Part shown: positions 45,136 through 54,200 of the stretch, piece by piece | How the letters are laid out: each line of letters opens with the position of its first letter | Position numbering within the stretch: the stretch's first letter is position 1 | Origin: Flavobacterium branchiarum | GTDB lineage: Bacteria; Bacteroidota; Bacteroidia; Flavobacteriales; Flavobacteriaceae | Direction: 5' to 3' | Length of the DNA: 64,000 nt | NCBI RefSeq assembly: GCF_030409845.1 | Contig: NZ_JAUFQQ010000003.1 | Coordinates: 2,480,001 to 2,544,000 of the forward strand | The notes under the pieces: model-generated | What the model saw: only the letters and a program-made list of their open reading frames with translations | What the model was told of the DNA's origin: nothing | Database searches by the model: none | Made by a program: the position numbers and the translations under genes

Positions 45136-47400
45136 TTACTCTTTTGTAAAATCCATTACTTGAGAATTTTCTAAAATTGTCATTTTTAATCCAGTTTTAG
45201 TAAACGCAAATCTTAATCCAGCTCGTTTTGATTCAAAAGTATCAGCTACATCAGTAACAGGCTGAAGTGAGAATTTAGGATAGTTTGGCAATTCTACTGT
45301 TAAAGCTCCATTCTTTTCTGTGAATACAATTTTCAGAGGCGATATTTTACTAGAATACGTTCCTAGATAAGAATCTAAAACAATATCTTTTTCTATTTTA
45401 CCACTTCCTGCTGTCCATACATTATTACTTGCATTACTATCTGGAAAAACATGATCCGGGTCAATTATAACACTTTCAATTTCTTCTGTAGAATCAAATT
45501 TAAAAGACCATTCTACATTTCTCTGCCAGATTTCAACAGGCAATTTTACTCTAGAAACTTTACCACTTTTAGTTTTCACATCTATAATAACAGGCATGGC
45601 CATTTTTTCAAAGTTCTCAATAGAGATAATGATTCCATTTTTAGGATCATTTTTCACATATTTGATAGCGTTGATACCTTGATCAAAACGCCAGTTATTT
45701 ATAATCCAACTTCTCCAGAACCAACTTAAATCTTCTCCAGCAACATTTTCCATTGTTCTAAAGAAATCATCTGGTGTTGGGTGTTTATAAGCCCAACGCT
45801 CAATATAAGTACGGAATGCAATATCGAAACGCTCTTTTCCTAATACTTGTTCTCTTAAAATTACCAAAGCAGAACTTGGTTTATAATAGCATAACAATCC
45901 AATGTTTGCTTCCTTCATATTATCTGGAGAGCTCATAACTGTTTCTAGCTTTGGACTAGTAAACATCTCAGCCATTTTATGCATATCTCTTGGTGCTTCT
46001 TTGTACTCCCCTTTATTAAACTCAGCAGTACTTAATGAATTGATAAAAGTATTGAATCCTTCATCCATCCATGCAAATAATCTTTCATTTGAACCTACAA
46101 TCATTGGAAACCAAATATGTCCAAATTCGTGATCTGTAACTCCCCATAATTCTTCTCCTTTAGACTCCCAACTACAAAATACAATACCAGGATATTCCAT
46201 TCCTCCTTCATTACCTGCTACGTTTGTTGCAACTGGATAAGGATACTCAAACCATTTATTAGAATAATTTTCGATTGCCCCTTTAGTATATTCCGTAGAA
46301 CGCCCCCAAGCAGCATCACCTGCACTTTCTACTGGATAAGCCGAAAGAGCTAATGACTTTTTACCACTAGGTAAATTAATCTTTGCACCATCTAAAATAA
46401 ATGCAGCTGATGATGCCCACGAAACATCACGAGCATTTTTCATTTGATAATGCCAAGTTTTCTCTCCATTTACTGGAGCCGCTACAGCAGATGCAACCTC
46501 TTCCGCAGAGCGAATCATAACAGTCTTATCACTTTGAGCAGCTTCTTTTAAACGTTTTTGTTGTTCGGCAGTATAAACCTCAGAAGAATTTAATAATTCA
46601 CCCGAAGAAACTACAAAATGATTAGCAGGAACAGTTAATTTCAAATCAAAATCACCATATTCCAAATAAAACTCTGAAGCACCTAAATAGGGATGTGTAT
46701 TCCAACCTCTTACATCATCATACACACACATACGTGGATACCATTGTGCTATTGTGAAAATTTTTCCGTTTTTAGTTTCAAGTACTCCTGTTCTATCTGA
46801 TCCTTCATTTGGAACTATATAAGAAAACTCTATTTTAATTTTAACACTGCTTCCTTTTGCAGCTAATTCTTCAGGAAGAAAAATCTGCATTCTTGTATCT
46901 GTAACAATAAATTTGGCATCGGTTTCAACTGATTTTTTCTTATTTTGTACAGTTACTTTTACTGATTTTATTTTATTTCCACCATCAAAAACCTGTCCTT
47001 GAGCCCCGTTACGACTCCCTGTTAAAGGTACTACAGCGTTTCCTCGTGAATCTTCTTTAAATAAATTTTGATCTAAATTAAGCCAAACAAATGACATTTT
47101 ATCTGGACTATTGTTCGTATAAGTGATTTCATCTGTACCAATAATCTCATTCGTAACTCCATTTAACCTTGCAGTAATCTTATAATCTGCTCTATTTTGC
47201 CAATATTCAGCACCAGGCTGACCACTTGCTGAACGGGTTGCAGTTCCGTTTTTAGAATAGAATAATGGAGAGAATGCTTCATAATAATCGTACTTAGAAA
47301 TAGGATTAGTATTTGAAGTAGGAACTTGTTGTGCCCATGTGGCCGAAATTCCAAACAATAAAGCCATAGATAATATGGCTCTCAAAGAGAGTTTTTTCAT
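45136..47400 (-). CDS. exported M1-family zinc aminopeptidase-like protein
   Basis: A 754-aa protein with a signal peptide ([18 protein letters not shown]). The exopeptidase-type motif is [10 protein letters not shown] at about residues 397-406. The zinc site is HEFGHIWFP with a downstream Glu in [10 protein letters not shown], matching HExxH-(18)-E of M1 peptidases. Beta-rich N- and C-terminal regions surround the catalytic part. It is probably periplasmic or outer-membrane associated and used for peptide nutrition. It is monocistronic. Confidence 0.93.
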   Translation of the reverse strand: MKKLSLRAILSMALLFGISATWAQQVPTSNTNPISKYDYYEAFSPLFYSKNGTATRSASGQPGAEYWQNRADYKITARLNGVTNEIIGTDEITYTNNSPDKMSFVWLNLDQNLFKEDSRGNAVVPLTGSRNGAQGQVFDGGNKIKSVKVTVQNKKKSVETDAKFIVTDTRMQIFLPEELAAKGSSVKIKIEFSYIVPNEGSDRTGVLETKNGKIFTIAQWYPRMCVYDDVRGWNTHPYLGASEFYLEYGDFDLKLTVPANHFVVSSGELLNSSEVYTAEQQKRLKEAAQSDKTVMIRSAEEVASAVAAPVNGEKTWHYQMKNARDVSWASSAAFILDGAKINLPSGKKSLALSAYPVESAGDAAWGRSTEYTKGAIENYSNKWFEYPYPVATNVAGNEGGMEYPGIVFCSWESKGEELWGVTDHEFGHIWFPMIVGSNERLFAWMDEGFNTFINSLSTAEFNKGEYKEAPRDMHKMAEMFTSPKLETVMSSPDNMKEANIGLLCYYKPSSALVILREQVLGKERFDIAFRTYIERWAYKHPTPDDFFRTMENVAGEDLSWFWRSWIINNWRFDQGINAIKYVKNDPKNGIIISIENFEKMAMPVIIDVKTKSGKVSRVKLPVEIWQRNVEWSFKFDSTEEIESVIIDPDHVFPDSNASNNVWTAGSGKIEKDIVLDSYLGTYSSKISPLKIVFTEKNGALTVELPNYPKFSLQPVTDVADTFESKRAGLRFAFTKTGLKMTILENSQVMDFTKE

Positions 47401-47756
47401 TTTTGTTGCTGTTTATCTAGCAAATTAATGAAAAAAAAAGGTATCTATGAATTAAAACTAAATAGATTAATACTTTTTCACAGCAGTTGGATATAATTAT
47501 ATTTTAAATGTTGCTGCTATAAATTAGAACGCTACTAAAAAGTATATATACATTAGAATCTAAAAAAAACTATAAACCGTGTCTTCGCAATAACAAATCC
47601 ATCTAATAAACGTCAAATTGCATCATTTTTAAATTACATTGTTCCATTTTTTACCAAAGAATTTATAAAAAAATATTTCATCCGCTTTTTCTTCCACAAA
47701 TTAATTTTATAAATATATTTACACTACCTATTTTTTAACCTCTCAAAACCTAAATT
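47401..47756. other. AT-rich spacer, no gene seen
   Basis: A 356-bp divergent gap between the M1 peptidase gene and the epimerase-like gene. It holds only a fragment of the tgtcttcgc..agcaaatcc repeat family at about 47580-47605. I see no RNA gene or convincing promoter box. Confidence 0.5.
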
Positions 47757-48608
47757 TTGATTACAATAATTTCAAATTCAAAACTTACAGCTTCAATTAA
47801 ACATGCTGGTGCCGAATTATTTTCTTTAAAAAACACACTTAACAAAGAATATATATGGGAAGGAAATCCTGCTTTTTGGGGCAAGCACTCTCCTATCTTA
47901 TTTCCAATTGTAGGTACATTAAAAAACAACACCTATACTATTAACAACACATCATATCATTTACCACGACATGGTTTTGCTAGAGATATGGAATTTAATC
48001 TCGTTTCGAAAACTAATGAAAGTGCTGTGTTTTCAATACAATCAGATAATGAAACACTAAAAATATATCCTTTTGAATTTGAATTACAAATAATTTACAC
48101 TTTAGTCGATTCACAATTAGATATCCAATATAAGGTAACCAATAAATCGGTTTCTAAAATGCCTTTTTCTATTGGAGCGCATCCTGCAATAGCACTACCT
48201 GGCAAATTTGAAAATTATGCTTTAGAATTTGAAAAAAAAGAAACCCTAAAATATTCTTTACTTGAAAACGATTTAATTTCTAATACAACAAAGCAATTAG
48301 AAACAATTGAAGGTCAAATTCAACTAAATTATCCTTTATTTGAAAATGATGCTTTAATTTTTAAATCATTAGAATCAAACTCTCTAACTATTTTAGAAAA
48401 CAACACTCCTTATATTAAAGTTGATTTTGCAGACTTTCCAAGTTTAGGCATTTGGACAAAAGAAAAAGCTCCTTTTATCTGCATTGAGCCTTGGTTTGGC
48501 TATTCAGACATCAAAGAAAACTCAGGTAATCTTTTTGAAAAAGAAGGAATCTTAACCTTAGAAGCAAATCAAGCATTTAATTCAAAATTTAGTATCGAAA
48601 TTCTATAA
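47757..48608 (+). CDS. aldose 1-epimerase family protein
   Basis: A 283-aa galactose-mutarotase-fold protein. Typical elements are LPRHGFARDMEFN (His), FSIGAHPAIALP (His) and FICIEPWFGYSDI with the Glu-Pro-Trp segment, in the pattern of the LacX/YeaD-like epimerases. It would interconvert sugar anomers or hexose-6-phosphate anomers; the substrate is unclear. The frame opens with TTG at 47757 and no in-frame ATG lies nearby, so TTG is the likely start. It is followed 21 nt later by a GNAT gene. Confidence 0.88.
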   Translation: MITIISNSKLTASIKHAGAELFSLKNTLNKEYIWEGNPAFWGKHSPILFPIVGTLKNNTYTINNTSYHLPRHGFARDMEFNLVSKTNESAVFSIQSDNETLKIYPFEFELQIIYTLVDSQLDIQYKVTNKSVSKMPFSIGAHPAIALPGKFENYALEFEKKETLKYSLLENDLISNTTKQLETIEGQIQLNYPLFENDALIFKSLESNSLTILENNTPYIKVDFADFPSLGIWTKEKAPFICIEPWFGYSDIKENSGNLFEKEGILTLEANQAFNSKFSIEIL

Positions 48609-48629
48609 CTCAACCACATTAAACATCCT

Positions 48630-49187
48630 ATGTTAAATTTTAATTTTTCTCCATTCCCTATTTTAGAAACGGAACGCTTAGTCTTTAAAAGAATCAAAGA
48701 TGAGGACGCTAACGAAATCATAGCTTTACGTTCTAATCCAGAAACGATGAAATACATACCAAGACCACTCATAACAACCAGAGAACAAGCACTGGAACAC
48801 ATTGCTCAAATTAATAGCATTATTGAGACCAATGAAGGAATCAATTGGGGAATTACTTTAAAAGACAATCCTAAAATAATTGGATTTATTGGTTATTTTA
48901 GACTACAGCCCGAAAACTTTCGAGCAGAAATTGGCTATATGTTATTACCTGAATTTCACGGAAAAGGAATTATTCCTGAAGCTGCGAAAAAAGTAATTGA
49001 TTATGGTTTTAATGAAATGAAGCTACACTCTATTGAAGCAGTCATTGATCCTGCTAATTTGGCCTCAGAAAGAGTTTTACAAAAAATGAACTTTGTAAAG
49101 GAAGGCCACTTTAAAGAATCTGAATATTATGAAGGCCGTTTCTTAGACAATGTAATATACTCCTTATTGAACAAAAAAAACATTTAA
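48630..49187 (+). CDS. RimJ/RimL-type GNAT N-acetyltransferase
   Basis: A 185-aa protein with the RimJ/RimL signature: ILETERLVFKRIKDEDANEII at the N-terminus, then GYMLLPEFHGKGIIPEAAKKVI (motif A), and IDPANLASERVLQKMNFVKEG near the C-terminus. It acetylates protein N-termini or small amines; the target is unknown. It probably shares a transcript with the epimerase-like gene. Confidence 0.9.
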   Translation: MLNFNFSPFPILETERLVFKRIKDEDANEIIALRSNPETMKYIPRPLITTREQALEHIAQINSIIETNEGINWGITLKDNPKIIGFIGYFRLQPENFRAEIGYMLLPEFHGKGIIPEAAKKVIDYGFNEMKLHSIEAVIDPANLASERVLQKMNFVKEGHFKESEYYEGRFLDNVIYSLLNKKNI

Positions 49188-49383
49188 AGCATTAAAAGCA
49201 ATAAACTTCAAAAAAATAAAAATATTAACTACTCTTCCAACTCAATAATTAAACATTAAAGAGAGCCACTAGTTTACTACAGATGAAGTATTTAAATTTT
49301 ACATTTCTTTGAACAACTTACACGATCTGAATTTATTCTTGTTAAATTTAAATTTTACAACAATACAACAAAATGCATTGCGT

Positions 49384-49391
49384 TATATTTG
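49384..49391 (+). promoter_or_regulatory. -7 box upstream of the DUF3575 gene
   Basis: TATATTTG, an exact TAnnTTTG match, 52 nt upstream of the ATG. No TTG lies at the expected distance. Confidence 0.45.
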
Positions 49392-49443
49392 CAGCCTAAA
49401 CTAGCAATCAAAACTAACATATTGCTAGTAATTACTAGATTTT

Positions 49444-50001
49444 ATGAAAAAAATATTTGCCTTAACCGTTCTTTTACTCTCAATTCAGTCTTATAGCCAA
49501 ACTTATATCAAAGCAAATGCTCTTTCGGCTTTAATAGCAATTCCAGATGTTGCTTTAGAAACAAGTATTGGAGAAAAACTAACTCTTAACATTGATTTAA
49601 TGGCGTCTTTTTGGGAATCCTTTGATGGAAAAAGTCCAATGAAGTTCGTTACCTTCACTCCAGAAGTTCGTTACCATTTTAATGAAAAATTCAATGGTTT
49701 ATATTTTGGTGGCCACATTGGAGCTGATATCTATAAGATCCAAAAATGGAATTACTGGGACAGCAACAAATACGAAGATGGACATGGTTACAGACTAGGT
49801 GCTACTCTTGGATATCAAAAGAAATTAAACGACAAATTCATGCTAGATTTTTTCGTTAGCGGAGGATGGCATCAAGGTTTCTACAAAGGTTATTACAACG
49901 ATGGTACTCCTGGCCGTTACGAAACAGCACCACATTATAACAAAAGTGGAGAATGGTTGCCTTATGGTGGAGGTGTAATGATCTCGTATAAATTGAATTA
50001 A
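49444..50001 (+). CDS. DUF3575-family outer-membrane beta-barrel protein
   Basis: A 185-aa protein with a signal peptide (IFALTVLLLSIQSYSQ) and a small barrel-type body: TYIKANALSALIAIPDVALET, FTPEVRYHFNEKFNGLYFGGHIGADIY and C-terminal YGGGVMISYKLN, as in DUF3575. Tyr- and Gly-rich, 8-10 strands by eye. The function of the family is unknown. It is convergent with the VF530 gene, with only one base between the stops. Confidence 0.85.
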   Translation: MKKIFALTVLLLSIQSYSQTYIKANALSALIAIPDVALETSIGEKLTLNIDLMASFWESFDGKSPMKFVTFTPEVRYHFNEKFNGLYFGGHIGADIYKIQKWNYWDSNKYEDGHGYRLGATLGYQKKLNDKFMLDFFVSGGWHQGFYKGYYNDGTPGRYETAPHYNKSGEWLPYGGGVMISYKLN

Positions 50002-50002
50002 T

Positions 50003-50230
50003 TTATACAGAAAATTTAGGAATCGTTTTTATATATAAATCTTCTACTTTTTTTCTAGCCCAATCTGTTTTTCTTAAGAAAGTCAAACTAGATTTTATAC
50101 TAGGGTTTGAAGTAAAACATTTAATAGGGATTAATTCACCTAAAGTATCGAATCCGTAGTAGCCCACTAGTTTTTCGAGTATTGCTTGAAGTGTTACTCC
50201 GTGTAAAGGGTTTTTATCTTGATTTTGCAT
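50003..50230 (-). CDS. VF530-family DNA-binding protein (DUF2132)
   Basis: A 75-aa protein containing the VF530 signature: NPLHGVTLQAILEKLVGYYGFDTLGELI, cited in outline, and CFTSNPSIKSSLTFLRKTDWARKKVEDLYI. The fold is known from Vibrio VF530 and suggests nucleic-acid binding; the role is unknown. It lies on the same strand downstream of the barrel protein gene, with a terminator between them. Confidence 0.9.
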   Translation of the reverse strand: MQNQDKNPLHGVTLQAILEKLVGYYGFDTLGELIPIKCFTSNPSIKSSLTFLRKTDWARKKVEDLYIKTIPKFSV

Positions 50231-50253
50231 ATTCTATTTTTTAAATAATAACA

Positions 50254-50290
50254 AAAAGACCGCACTCCAAAAAGTACGGTCTTTCTTTTT
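50254..50290 (-). terminator. terminator after the beta-barrel protein gene
   Basis: aaagaccg.act / agt.cggtcttt with one mismatch and a loop of about six bases; T-run on the minus strand. Confidence 0.8.
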
Positions 50291-50332
50291 TACAAAATTA
50301 CTAAATTGAAATTAAAATAATCCTTCTATAAT

Positions 50333-50959
50333 TTAGAATATGAATTTAAATCCAACAGCAAGTGGCGTTGTTAAATTTGCACCTCCAACAGTATATGCTG
50401 AGTCAACATTAGCCATATGAGCTAATCCAAAATTAGTTACTGTAGTTTTAGAACCATCTTTAGGGTCTAAAGTTGTAGATGTAAAGTTAGCTAGGTTATA
50501 CGAAAACTCTACTGAGAAATATTTTGTAACAAAGTAATCAAATCCTCCTGATAAAGTCAATCCAAATTGATTTATCTTTAAGTCGCTCTCTTTTTCTTTT
50601 CCAGTAATAATTGGTGCTGCTAATTGTCCAAAGAAATACAATGAACCAGCTATATTCCAATATTTTCTAGCTAATGGTTGAATAACAATTAAATCAGTTT
50701 TGCCTGCTGTACCAGCGTCAGACTCAGATTTCATATTAATATATCCAAGTCCTGCTCCAACTGCGACAGATGGCGTGATAAATGTTCCAACGATTGGAAC
50801 TATTGATAAGTTAGTATGCTTTACATCATCTGTTTTAGTTTGTTGGTAACCAAATTGTGATGTTACAAACCATGCTCCTTTTAAACCTTGATTAGCTTCT
50901 TGAGCGTTTACAGCTAGTCCCATTAATACAATCCCAGCTAATGTTAAAATTTTTTTCAT
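50333..50959 (-). CDS. outer-membrane beta-barrel protein
   Basis: A 208-aa protein from the ATG at 50959 (MKKILTLAGIVLMGLAVNAQ, a clear signal peptide); the frame runs 11 codons further upstream without purpose. Alternating strands (GAWFVTSQFGYQQTK, SVAVGAGLGYINMKS, YFFGQLAAPIITG, YFSVEFSYNLANF) end in LAVGFKFIF with a terminal Phe, typical of eight-stranded OMP barrels in this phylum. The role is unknown. A TAATTTTG box lies 30 nt upstream. Confidence 0.88.
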   Translation of the reverse strand: MKKILTLAGIVLMGLAVNAQEANQGLKGAWFVTSQFGYQQTKTDDVKHTNLSIVPIVGTFITPSVAVGAGLGYINMKSESDAGTAGKTDLIVIQPLARKYWNIAGSLYFFGQLAAPIITGKEKESDLKINQFGLTLSGGFDYFVTKYFSVEFSYNLANFTSTTLDPKDGSKTTVTNFGLAHMANVDSAYTVGGANLTTPLAVGFKFIF

Positions 50960-50989
50960 GTCGTTAAGTTTTTGTTTTAAATTATTTAA

Positions 50990-50997
50990 CAAAATTA
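50990..50997 (-). promoter_or_regulatory. -7 box of the beta-barrel protein promoter
   Basis: TAATTTTG on the minus strand, 30 nt upstream of the ATG at 50959, fits TAnnTTTG. Confidence 0.5.
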
Positions 50998-51090
50998 GCT
51001 GTAAGCTTTTTCCTGAAAAATGATTAAAATCATAGTTTAATTTTTTTCTTTAATTATCTTTGATTTTACTAAAGTTTTTCTTTTTTATTT

Positions 51091-51098
51091 TACATTTG
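51091..51098 (+). promoter_or_regulatory. -7 box 6 nt before the smpB start codon
   Basis: TACATTTG is an exact TAnnTTTG match and ends 6 nt before the smpB ATG, so transcription would begin at or near the start codon (leaderless message). Confidence 0.5.
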
Positions 51099-51104
51099 TA
51101 CACT

Positions 51105-51557
51105 ATGTTAAAAACTGTCAATATACTCAACAAAAGAGCCCGCTTCGATTACGAAATAATAGATACCTATACTGCTGGAATTGTTTTAGCAGGAACTGAA
51201 ATCAAATCAATACGTCTAGGTAAAGCAAACATTACTGAAAGCTTTTGCGAATTTAGTGGTGACGAACTTTTTGCCATAAACACCTATATTGAAGAATATG
51301 CCTTTGGAAATCAATTCAATCATAAATCTAGAAGTGAGCGAAAATTGCTTTTAAATAAAAAAGAATTAAAAAGTCTTCAAAAAAGTGTACAAGCAAAAGG
51401 ACTAACAATTATTCCTTTAAAGCTTTTTACCAATGAAAAAGGACTAGCGAAGCTACAAATCGGACTTTGTAAAGGGAAGAAAAACTATGATAAACGCGAA
51501 TCTTTAAAAGAGCAAGATACTAAGCGTGATCTAGATCGAATTAAAAAAGCATTCTAA
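51105..51557 (+). CDS. smpB: SsrA-binding protein
   Basis: A 150-aa protein from the ATG at 51105. The frame opens earlier at 51060 with TTG, but MLKTVNILNKRARFDY is the family N-terminus. Motifs are GIVLAGTEIKSIR, SFCEFSGDELFAINTYIEEY, and KLLLNKKELKSL, with a basic tail (KRESLKEQDTKRDLDRI). SmpB binds tmRNA and brings it to stalled ribosomes. No tmRNA gene was seen nearby. Confidence 0.96.
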   Translation: MLKTVNILNKRARFDYEIIDTYTAGIVLAGTEIKSIRLGKANITESFCEFSGDELFAINTYIEEYAFGNQFNHKSRSERKLLLNKKELKSLQKSVQAKGLTIIPLKLFTNEKGLAKLQIGLCKGKKNYDKRESLKEQDTKRDLDRIKKAF

Positions 51558-51643
51558 TTAACCTCTTTTTAAAATAAAGTTTCAGAAGTAATATCTCGAT
51601 ATTTATACTTATTTTTACTACAATCAATTCTAAATTTCAAGTT

Positions 51644-52273
51644 ATGAAAAGAATGTTTGTCGTATTAACTGTAATCCTGTTATCTGGATGCGGTACTAAT
51701 TCTTCGATTGTTAGTAGTTGGAGAGATCCGCAAATAACAATTAGTTCAGAAAATTTCAAAAAAGTACTCGTTGTAGCTTTAATAAAAAATGAAGCGACAC
51801 GAAGAGTTATTGAAAACAGAATTGCATCAAGTAATCCTATTTTTCATGCTTCGTACCCGTTTTTAAATCAAATTAGCAATGAGCTTACAGATGATCAAAA
51901 ACTAAAAATACTTAATGATGAGAATTTTGATGGTGTTGTAACTATGCGCTTGGTAAGTAAAGAAAAACAAACCGAATATGTTCCCGGAATAGATAATAGC
52001 TTTTATTATGGAGGTTATAATGGCTTATTATATGGAGGTCCGTTTGGTGGCTGGTACGGAATGTATGCAAATGATTTTTACACTCCAGGTTATTATGTAG
52101 AAAACACCTATTATATAGTCGAAACCAATGTTTTTTCTTTAAAAGAAAAGAAATTAATCTGGACTGCCACAACAAAATCATCCGATGTTTCTGATATTGG
52201 CGCAACTGTAGATGACATCATGAGAACTATAGTGTACGAAATGAAGAAAGACGGCACATTATCAAAGAAATAA
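51644..52273 (+). CDS. lipoprotein of unknown function with Tyr/Gly-rich segment
   Basis: A 209-aa protein with a lipoprotein signal (VVLTVILLSGC, Cys16). The mature part starts with VSSWRDPQI and a segment KKVLVVALIKNEATRRVIENRI. A Tyr/Gly-rich stretch follows at about 125-155 (YYGGYNGLLYGGPFGGWYGM), then a beta-rich part ending in IMRTIVYEMKKDG. The early part resembles DUF4136-like lipoproteins, but I am not certain. It is followed by a terminator and then the XRE-Fic gene. Confidence 0.8.
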   Translation: MKRMFVVLTVILLSGCGTNSSIVSSWRDPQITISSENFKKVLVVALIKNEATRRVIENRIASSNPIFHASYPFLNQISNELTDDQKLKILNDENFDGVVTMRLVSKEKQTEYVPGIDNSFYYGGYNGLLYGGPFGGWYGMYANDFYTPGYYVENTYYIVETNVFSLKEKKLIWTATTKSSDVSDIGATVDDIMRTIVYEMKKDGTLSKK

Positions 52274-52294
52274 CACTTCTCATAAAAAACATAC

Positions 52295-52329
52295 AATAGC
52301 ATTGAATTCATTTTTAATGCTATTTTTTT
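52295..52329 (+). terminator. terminator after the Tyr/Gly lipoprotein gene
   Basis: The perfect stem aatagcatt / aatgctatt with a 12-nt loop is followed by a T-run on the plus strand. Confidence 0.8.
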
Positions 52330-52346
52330 ATAGCTAAAACAATGAC

Positions 52347-52354
52347 TAATTTTG
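52347..52354 (+). promoter_or_regulatory. -7 box upstream of the XRE-Fic gene
   Basis: TAATTTTG fits TAnnTTTG and lies 28 nt upstream of the ATG; no -33 TTG was assigned. Confidence 0.4.
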
Positions 52355-52382
52355 TCTTGACAATTATAACCTTACTTCTGTA

Positions 52383-53390
52383 ATGAAAACTATACTTAAA
52401 AATGCTCGAGAGCAAAAAGGATTTAAAACTCGAGAAGTAGCACAATTACTAGAAATTGACCAAGCCCTAATCAGTAAATTTGAAAGTGGTACACGAAAAC
52501 CTACAAGAGAACAAATTGTAAAACTTGCGTCATTACTCGAAATTGATTTTGAGAATCTATTAATTGTTTGGTTAAAAGAAAAAATAATACATGAAATCGG
52601 ACATGAAGAACTAGCACTTAAAGCATTACATCTTGCCGAAATCGAAATCCAAAACATCAAAAAGAAGGACACTTCAATCATTTTGTCAACATTGCAAACC
52701 GTTTTAGATGAAATTGAAGTCCTAAAAACAAAAATACAATCGTTCCAGCAATTTGATTTGCATCGAATTTCTAAAATTTTAGAGCTTGAATATACATACG
52801 AAAGTAATCGTATTAATAACAACTCATTGACATTACAAGAGACTAAAGCAGTAATTAATGAAGGATTAACAATTGGTGGTAAGACTATGCAGGAGCATTT
52901 AGAAGCAGTAAACCACCATGAAACTATTTCTTATATCAAAGATTTAACTCAAAAAAACAGTGCTGTCAATGAAAAAGAATTACTGACTATTCACAATCAA
53001 ATTTTAAGAGGAATAAAACCTGCTCATGCTGGAAAATACAAAAATGACGCATTGATTATTCGCGAAATGACCTCCTTTTTTAGTTGGTTTGAAACTAATA
53101 GAACCTCACTTCACCCTATCTTATTAGCTTCTGAAACACATTTAAGAATCGCAACAATTAGCCCTTTTGAGAGCGGAAATACACAAATAGCACTTTTGTT
53201 AATGAATTGGATTTTAATTCAAAACGGCTATGTTTTTGCAACCATTCAAGGTGATGAGGAGCATAAGAATAAATATCTTTCGATTCTAGCAGAAAGTCAG
53301 AATCAAAACGACAAATCAATTTTTATAAATTATATCGCTCAAGTAGAAAAGGAAAATCTACAACGTGCAATTGAATTGGTTACGCAATAA
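52383..53390 (+). CDS. XRE HTH fused to a degenerate Fic domain
   Basis: A 335-aa protein. Residues 1-62 are an XRE helix-turn-helix (TREVAQLLEIDQALISKFESG), 65-120 a helical linker, and 130-300 a Fic fold. Fic landmarks are recognisable: the inhibitory-helix region YESNRINNNSLTLQET (139-153), a flap-like AGKYKNDALIIREM, and HPILLASETHLRIAT leading into the motif. The motif itself reads SPFESGNTQIAL (260-271) where HPFxxGNGRxxR is expected. His, the acidic residue, the second Gly and both Arg are gone. The inhibitory Glu is also replaced, by Asn145. AMPylation is therefore unlikely; a DNA-binding sensor is more plausible. Confidence 0.87.
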   Translation: MKTILKNAREQKGFKTREVAQLLEIDQALISKFESGTRKPTREQIVKLASLLEIDFENLLIVWLKEKIIHEIGHEELALKALHLAEIEIQNIKKKDTSIILSTLQTVLDEIEVLKTKIQSFQQFDLHRISKILELEYTYESNRINNNSLTLQETKAVINEGLTIGGKTMQEHLEAVNHHETISYIKDLTQKNSAVNEKELLTIHNQILRGIKPAHAGKYKNDALIIREMTSFFSWFETNRTSLHPILLASETHLRIATISPFESGNTQIALLLMNWILIQNGYVFATIQGDEEHKNKYLSILAESQNQNDKSIFINYIAQVEKENLQRAIELVTQ

Positions 53391-53414
53391 AAAAGCCCAT
53401 CGAAATGGGCTTTT
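53391..53414. terminator. bidirectional terminator between XRE-Fic and pcm
   Basis: The perfect 10-bp stem aaaagcccat / atgggctttt has a cgaa loop and lies between the convergent stops. Confidence 0.9.
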
Positions 53415-53415
53415 A

Positions 53416-54057
53416 CTAATTTTTATCTTCCAATAAAGGGACGAATCTAAATTCTCCAAACTCATGTTTTTCAAATTGTGTTTCGTTTTTACGAATTAAT
53501 AACGTCATAATCTGAACATCTTCTCCTAGCGGGATGACCAATCTTCCTCCTATCTTTAATTGTGCCATTAATGGTTGCGGAATAAAAGGTGCTCCAGCAG
53601 TCACAATAATACTATCAAATGGTGCATAACCAGGTAATCCTTTATAACCATCCCCAAAAGAAAGGTGCTTAGGACGAATTCCTAATTTAGGAAACAAGAT
53701 AGAGGTTGTTTTAAATAACTCATTTTGTCTTTCAATACTAAATACCTTCGCTCCAAGCATATATAATACTGCAGTTTGATACCCAGACCCTGTACCAATT
53801 TCTAATATTTTATGGTCTTTTTTAATCTCTAACAGCTGCGATTGAAATGCAACAGTGTAAGGTTGAGAAATAGTTTGCCCAGCACCAATCGGGAAAGCTT
53901 TGTCCTGATAAGCATAATCTTCAAAGCTAGAGTTCAAAAAAAGGTGTCTTGGAATTTTCTTAATCGCTTCCAAAACAGCTTTATCGGTAATTCCCTTTTG
54001 TTGTAAAGTGCTTACTAATTGATTCCGAAGTCCTTGATGTTTGGCAGTGTCTTTCAA
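53416..54057 (-). CDS. pcm: protein-L-isoaspartate O-methyltransferase
   Basis: A 213-aa SAM methyltransferase with the PCMT features IPRHLFLNSSFEDYAY, the loop PIGAGQTISQPYTVA, the SAM motif ILEIGTGSGYQTAVLYMLG and a late IIVTAGAPFIPQPL. It repairs isoaspartyl residues in damaged proteins. It is divergent from the oxidoreductase gene with a 143-bp gap. Confidence 0.95.
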   Translation of the reverse strand: MKDTAKHQGLRNQLVSTLQQKGITDKAVLEAIKKIPRHLFLNSSFEDYAYQDKAFPIGAGQTISQPYTVAFQSQLLEIKKDHKILEIGTGSGYQTAVLYMLGAKVFSIERQNELFKTTSILFPKLGIRPKHLSFGDGYKGLPGYAPFDSIIVTAGAPFIPQPLMAQLKIGGRLVIPLGEDVQIMTLLIRKNETQFEKHEFGEFRFVPLLEDKN

Positions 54058-54200
54058 TGTTTGTTCTTTTTATTTTAGCAAAAATAAGAAAGTAAATAAG
54101 ATTTCAAAAATTGATTCTTAAATATTAAATTACTAAAACTTTAAAGCATTCACTTTCACTTTCAACAAATAAATTATATTTTTGTTAAAAATACATTCTC

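Noticed and set aside
52383..53390. Active Fic toxin or toxin-antitoxin module
   Set aside because: Catalytic His and Arg of the Fic motif are absent and no partner gene is adjacent.
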